DNA of 64,000 nt from Varroa destructor (taxonomy: Eukaryota > Arthropoda > Arachnida > Mesostigmata > Varroidae): assembly GCF_002443255.2 (NCBI RefSeq), contig NW_019211458.1:25738757-25802756 (forward strand), read 5' to 3'. Every line of letters begins with the position of its first letter. Position 1 is the first letter of the stretch. Position numbers and translations under genes: made by a program. The notes beneath the pieces were generated by a model. That model saw nothing but the letters and a program-made list of their open reading frames with translations, had not been told where the DNA came from and did not search any database. This document shows positions 61,701 to 64,000 of the stretch, piece after piece.

Positions 61701-64000
61701 CCGTCATACAACAGGCAGGGGCTCTTATTAATTCGATATCACGGAAAGGGTCCCGCCCAGACATTTTGTCAATAAGCAAATAGTTATGTTTTTACATCTT
61801 AACCTCATCAATAGGAAGGTCTAAATAGTTATAGAATAGCTATACTCACACTGTTCTCACATGTCTTCACCTAATGAAATTGTGGGCATTTCTTTAGAAG
61901 CATGATAGATATTGCTAATAAATTATACAATTATAAAATGTTCTCCCTGTGGCCAGCAAATTTGTCATGTAAAGATTCAAATATTTTCTCAAAGATTAAA
62001 CAAATAGACAATGTACGAATCTTCAGTTTGTCCTGTCCTAGTTTCTTACTAATAAAAAATGTGTTTTTCCACTTTGGAGACGCTAAATATCGTCGACCTT
62101 TTCTGTAATTATCTATTTTCCTACAATGAACCCTGCTTCGATCAAGCCATCTTAGAAATTTAATGAATGGTTCTTCTCAATTGTTCCGTTGGTCTTGGTC
62201 GTGATAGTGGTTGCTTTATCCATCTACCTTCATTTCGCCGAGCGATAGCTGGACTCGATGGATCAGATCAGCTGAGCTTCGCATACTCATTCACATGGAC
62301 ACCATGGCACTTATCGCAATTCCAACGTGATACGAGGTACAAGAAATGATGGTGTTCATGAGATGCTTCTTCCTGGCAGGCGAACTGGCGAATCGAAGAG
62401 CAGCCAGTACAGGAAGCCTAAACAGGCCAAGTTGCTAGTAGCAAGACGACGTAACAAAGCAGGTGATAGCAACAAGCAAAGATTAGCGAAGCAGACTAAG
62501 GACTAACTAGTCCTCTTATGCCCATCAGTTCTAGACAGCTACAGCGTCGGACAGGACGCGAAAAAGCTAAAAATCTGATCCACAAATACGTCAGCCCTGG
62601 ACAGGTAGTTCTAAAATCTAATGACAGCATCTTTGCCAGCAGATTGGCCACTACCAGCAGTAATAACAACGACCTGGCAGATGGAACTGACAACTCGCAA
62701 TTTCTCAGCTTTCGTAGTCGCCAGCAATGATTCTTTGTCGCTTTCTTGCTTGACCGTTTGGGGCAGGCCACTCGTTCTTCTTTTGATCACGTAGTCACAC
62801 ATATGTCGTAAGTTGCAAGCAGGACAAAACGAACTAACACGGCTAGTCGTTTTGTGCGACCCTCGCTACCGACTACTTCACTGTGTACAGTATCCTTCTT
62901 TGAAGGACAAAACGAAACCGTGCGCGCGAAAACCAAAGAAGAGAATGTCCACGACATGAGCTTTTACCCTATCGTCCCCTCCATCCACTGTTTGGGCGAA
63001 CTTCCCATCTCACACAGGTTTATGGTCAACTGAAGGACTACCGAATAGGTAGTAAGGGAAAAATCGACCTCCTGATCTCCAGTCTGGCCTGATTAGAGCC
63101 TGCGCACAGGCAATCACATTACTGCTTTTGTGTGCGGTGTTGCCGCTCTTACAAATCAGGACACCGATTTATTTGTCTATTTCTATCCGTAGCAGCCAAG
63201 GCGCAGATAATGTTTACAGTGAAGAGGCAAGAGAAGACGAAAACTGATTTTTTCTTTCTTACTGCCGTACGGTAATCATTAGTTGGGACAGATACAATGA
63301 ACATCGGTGAGGTACAGGTGATTACTGAAGAAAAAAGTATAGAGAAACTTTATTTTCTCTGGGATCGACATTTCGGAAAGGTTGTAGTCGACTACGTATA
63401 TCGTATTGTATTATATATAACTTCTGAACAGTTCCCTCTGCAGTGAATCCCGCGCACGCGAACTCTGTAGCGCTCATCGAGAACGGTACGAGACAAGGTC
63501 GACCCGCTCAAGCCGACCATCCAGCAGCATATGGCTGGCCACGAAGCACTCCTTCACATCGATTTATCTGATAAGTAATCTTAGTAGAGCTGGAACTCTT
63601 TTCGTGCGGCTAGCCCATGACGAAGGGTCTGTTTTATCCTAAGCACTATGCTTGCAAACGCTATGCGACCACGCGTTTCCTAAGACCTCACGGCCAGACC
63701 GTACATTGTGGCTTCAGGAGAATGGTTTCCTTTTTTCCTCTTTCGTATGTTCTTTTCCCTTACTCAATGCGCAGCGTTCGCTAGGCAGTCCCTATAATTC
63801 TTCTCTTTGTCTTGCCGAATACGCCACCGGGACATCGTGTCGGAACGTCTGATCAGTGACAGAGGGCCTGACAGGACGACGCGATCACCTCAGAAGAAAG
63901 AAGAAGATGGACCACGCCTGGAACCGTTGAGAGCTAAATATGAAAGAAACTCTTTCAGGGAAAGAGAGGGATATTGCACAACCTTTGTGTCAGACCCAGT
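58701..64000. other. No gene supported; GC-richer from 62.1 kb
   Basis: A hairpin at 59031 is listed separately. From about 62.1 kb the composition becomes GC-richer and several short frames appear on both strands, including a 26-codon hydrophobic one at 62168-62248. None is recognised; an exon or promoter of a gene beyond the window edge is possible. Confidence 0.4.
59031..59075 (-). repeat. Compact 20-bp hairpin with G-U pairs on the minus strand
   Basis: Arms 59031-59050 and 59056-59075 are complementary around the 5-base loop TAATG. The two non-Watson-Crick positions are C-A mismatches in plus-strand RNA but G-U wobbles in minus-strand RNA, so pairing is complete only for a minus transcript. 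That bias is what selection on an RNA stem would leave, though two positions are slender evidence. Confidence 0.8.

Noticed and set aside
62168..62248. 26-codon hydrophobic frame resembling a membrane helix
   Set aside because: It is short, lacks a start or splice context, and ends at a stop; such runs occur by chance.

Overview
This window is animal nuclear DNA, AT-rich, with long non-coding stretches and one clearly recognisable spliced gene. Introns have GT-AG ends and run from 186 bases to several kilobases. Short simple repeats, a decayed retrotransposon and one 100-N assembly gap fit a draft arthropod genome. A mite or other chelicerate is my guess, but nothing in the sequence proves it. 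There are no operons, phage or CRISPR features.

The main gene lies on the minus strand. Eleven coding exons between 30509 and 14877 join in consistent phase at every junction and encode 793 residues, missing only the extreme N-terminus. The product is a type II membrane protein of the glutamate carboxypeptidase II / transferrin receptor family (M28-like ectodomain with a protease-associated domain and a helical dimerisation domain). Its active site is only partly preserved: four of the five zinc-ligand positions are kept, but the catalytic glutamate is alanine and the last histidine ligand is lost. Several stretches read more like vertebrate transferrin receptor than like the peptidase. This looks like a membrane pseudoenzyme intermediate between the two, and it is the most interesting item here.

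Layout: 1-13396 is mostly featureless, with AT and GATA microsatellites, a GC-richer patch (3.4-4.5 kb), a tRNA A-box remnant and one possible exon near 8.5 kb. 13397-13496 is the gap. 14877-30509 is the receptor-like gene; its last intron holds an antisense, frameshifted reverse-transcriptase relic (15.4-16.55 kb) and its largest intron (19.2-23.9 kb) holds unrecognised sense-open ORFs on the other strand. 30510-46000 is upstream sequence with competing candidates for the first coding exon. The best is at 45947-45994, preceded by a GC-rich CAG-repeat-bearing zone at 48.2-49.9 kb that could be a promoter/5' UTR region. 50-64 kb is largely anonymous, but holds a 151-bp poly(A)-tailed retroposon with 15-bp target-site duplications at 55.2 kb, several compact hairpins, and an unrecognised run of minus-strand ORFs at 57.5-58.7 kb.

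Only the receptor-like gene and the reverse-transcriptase relic rest on recognised homology. The other coding suggestions rest on open frames plus splice-like ends and should be read as hypotheses.
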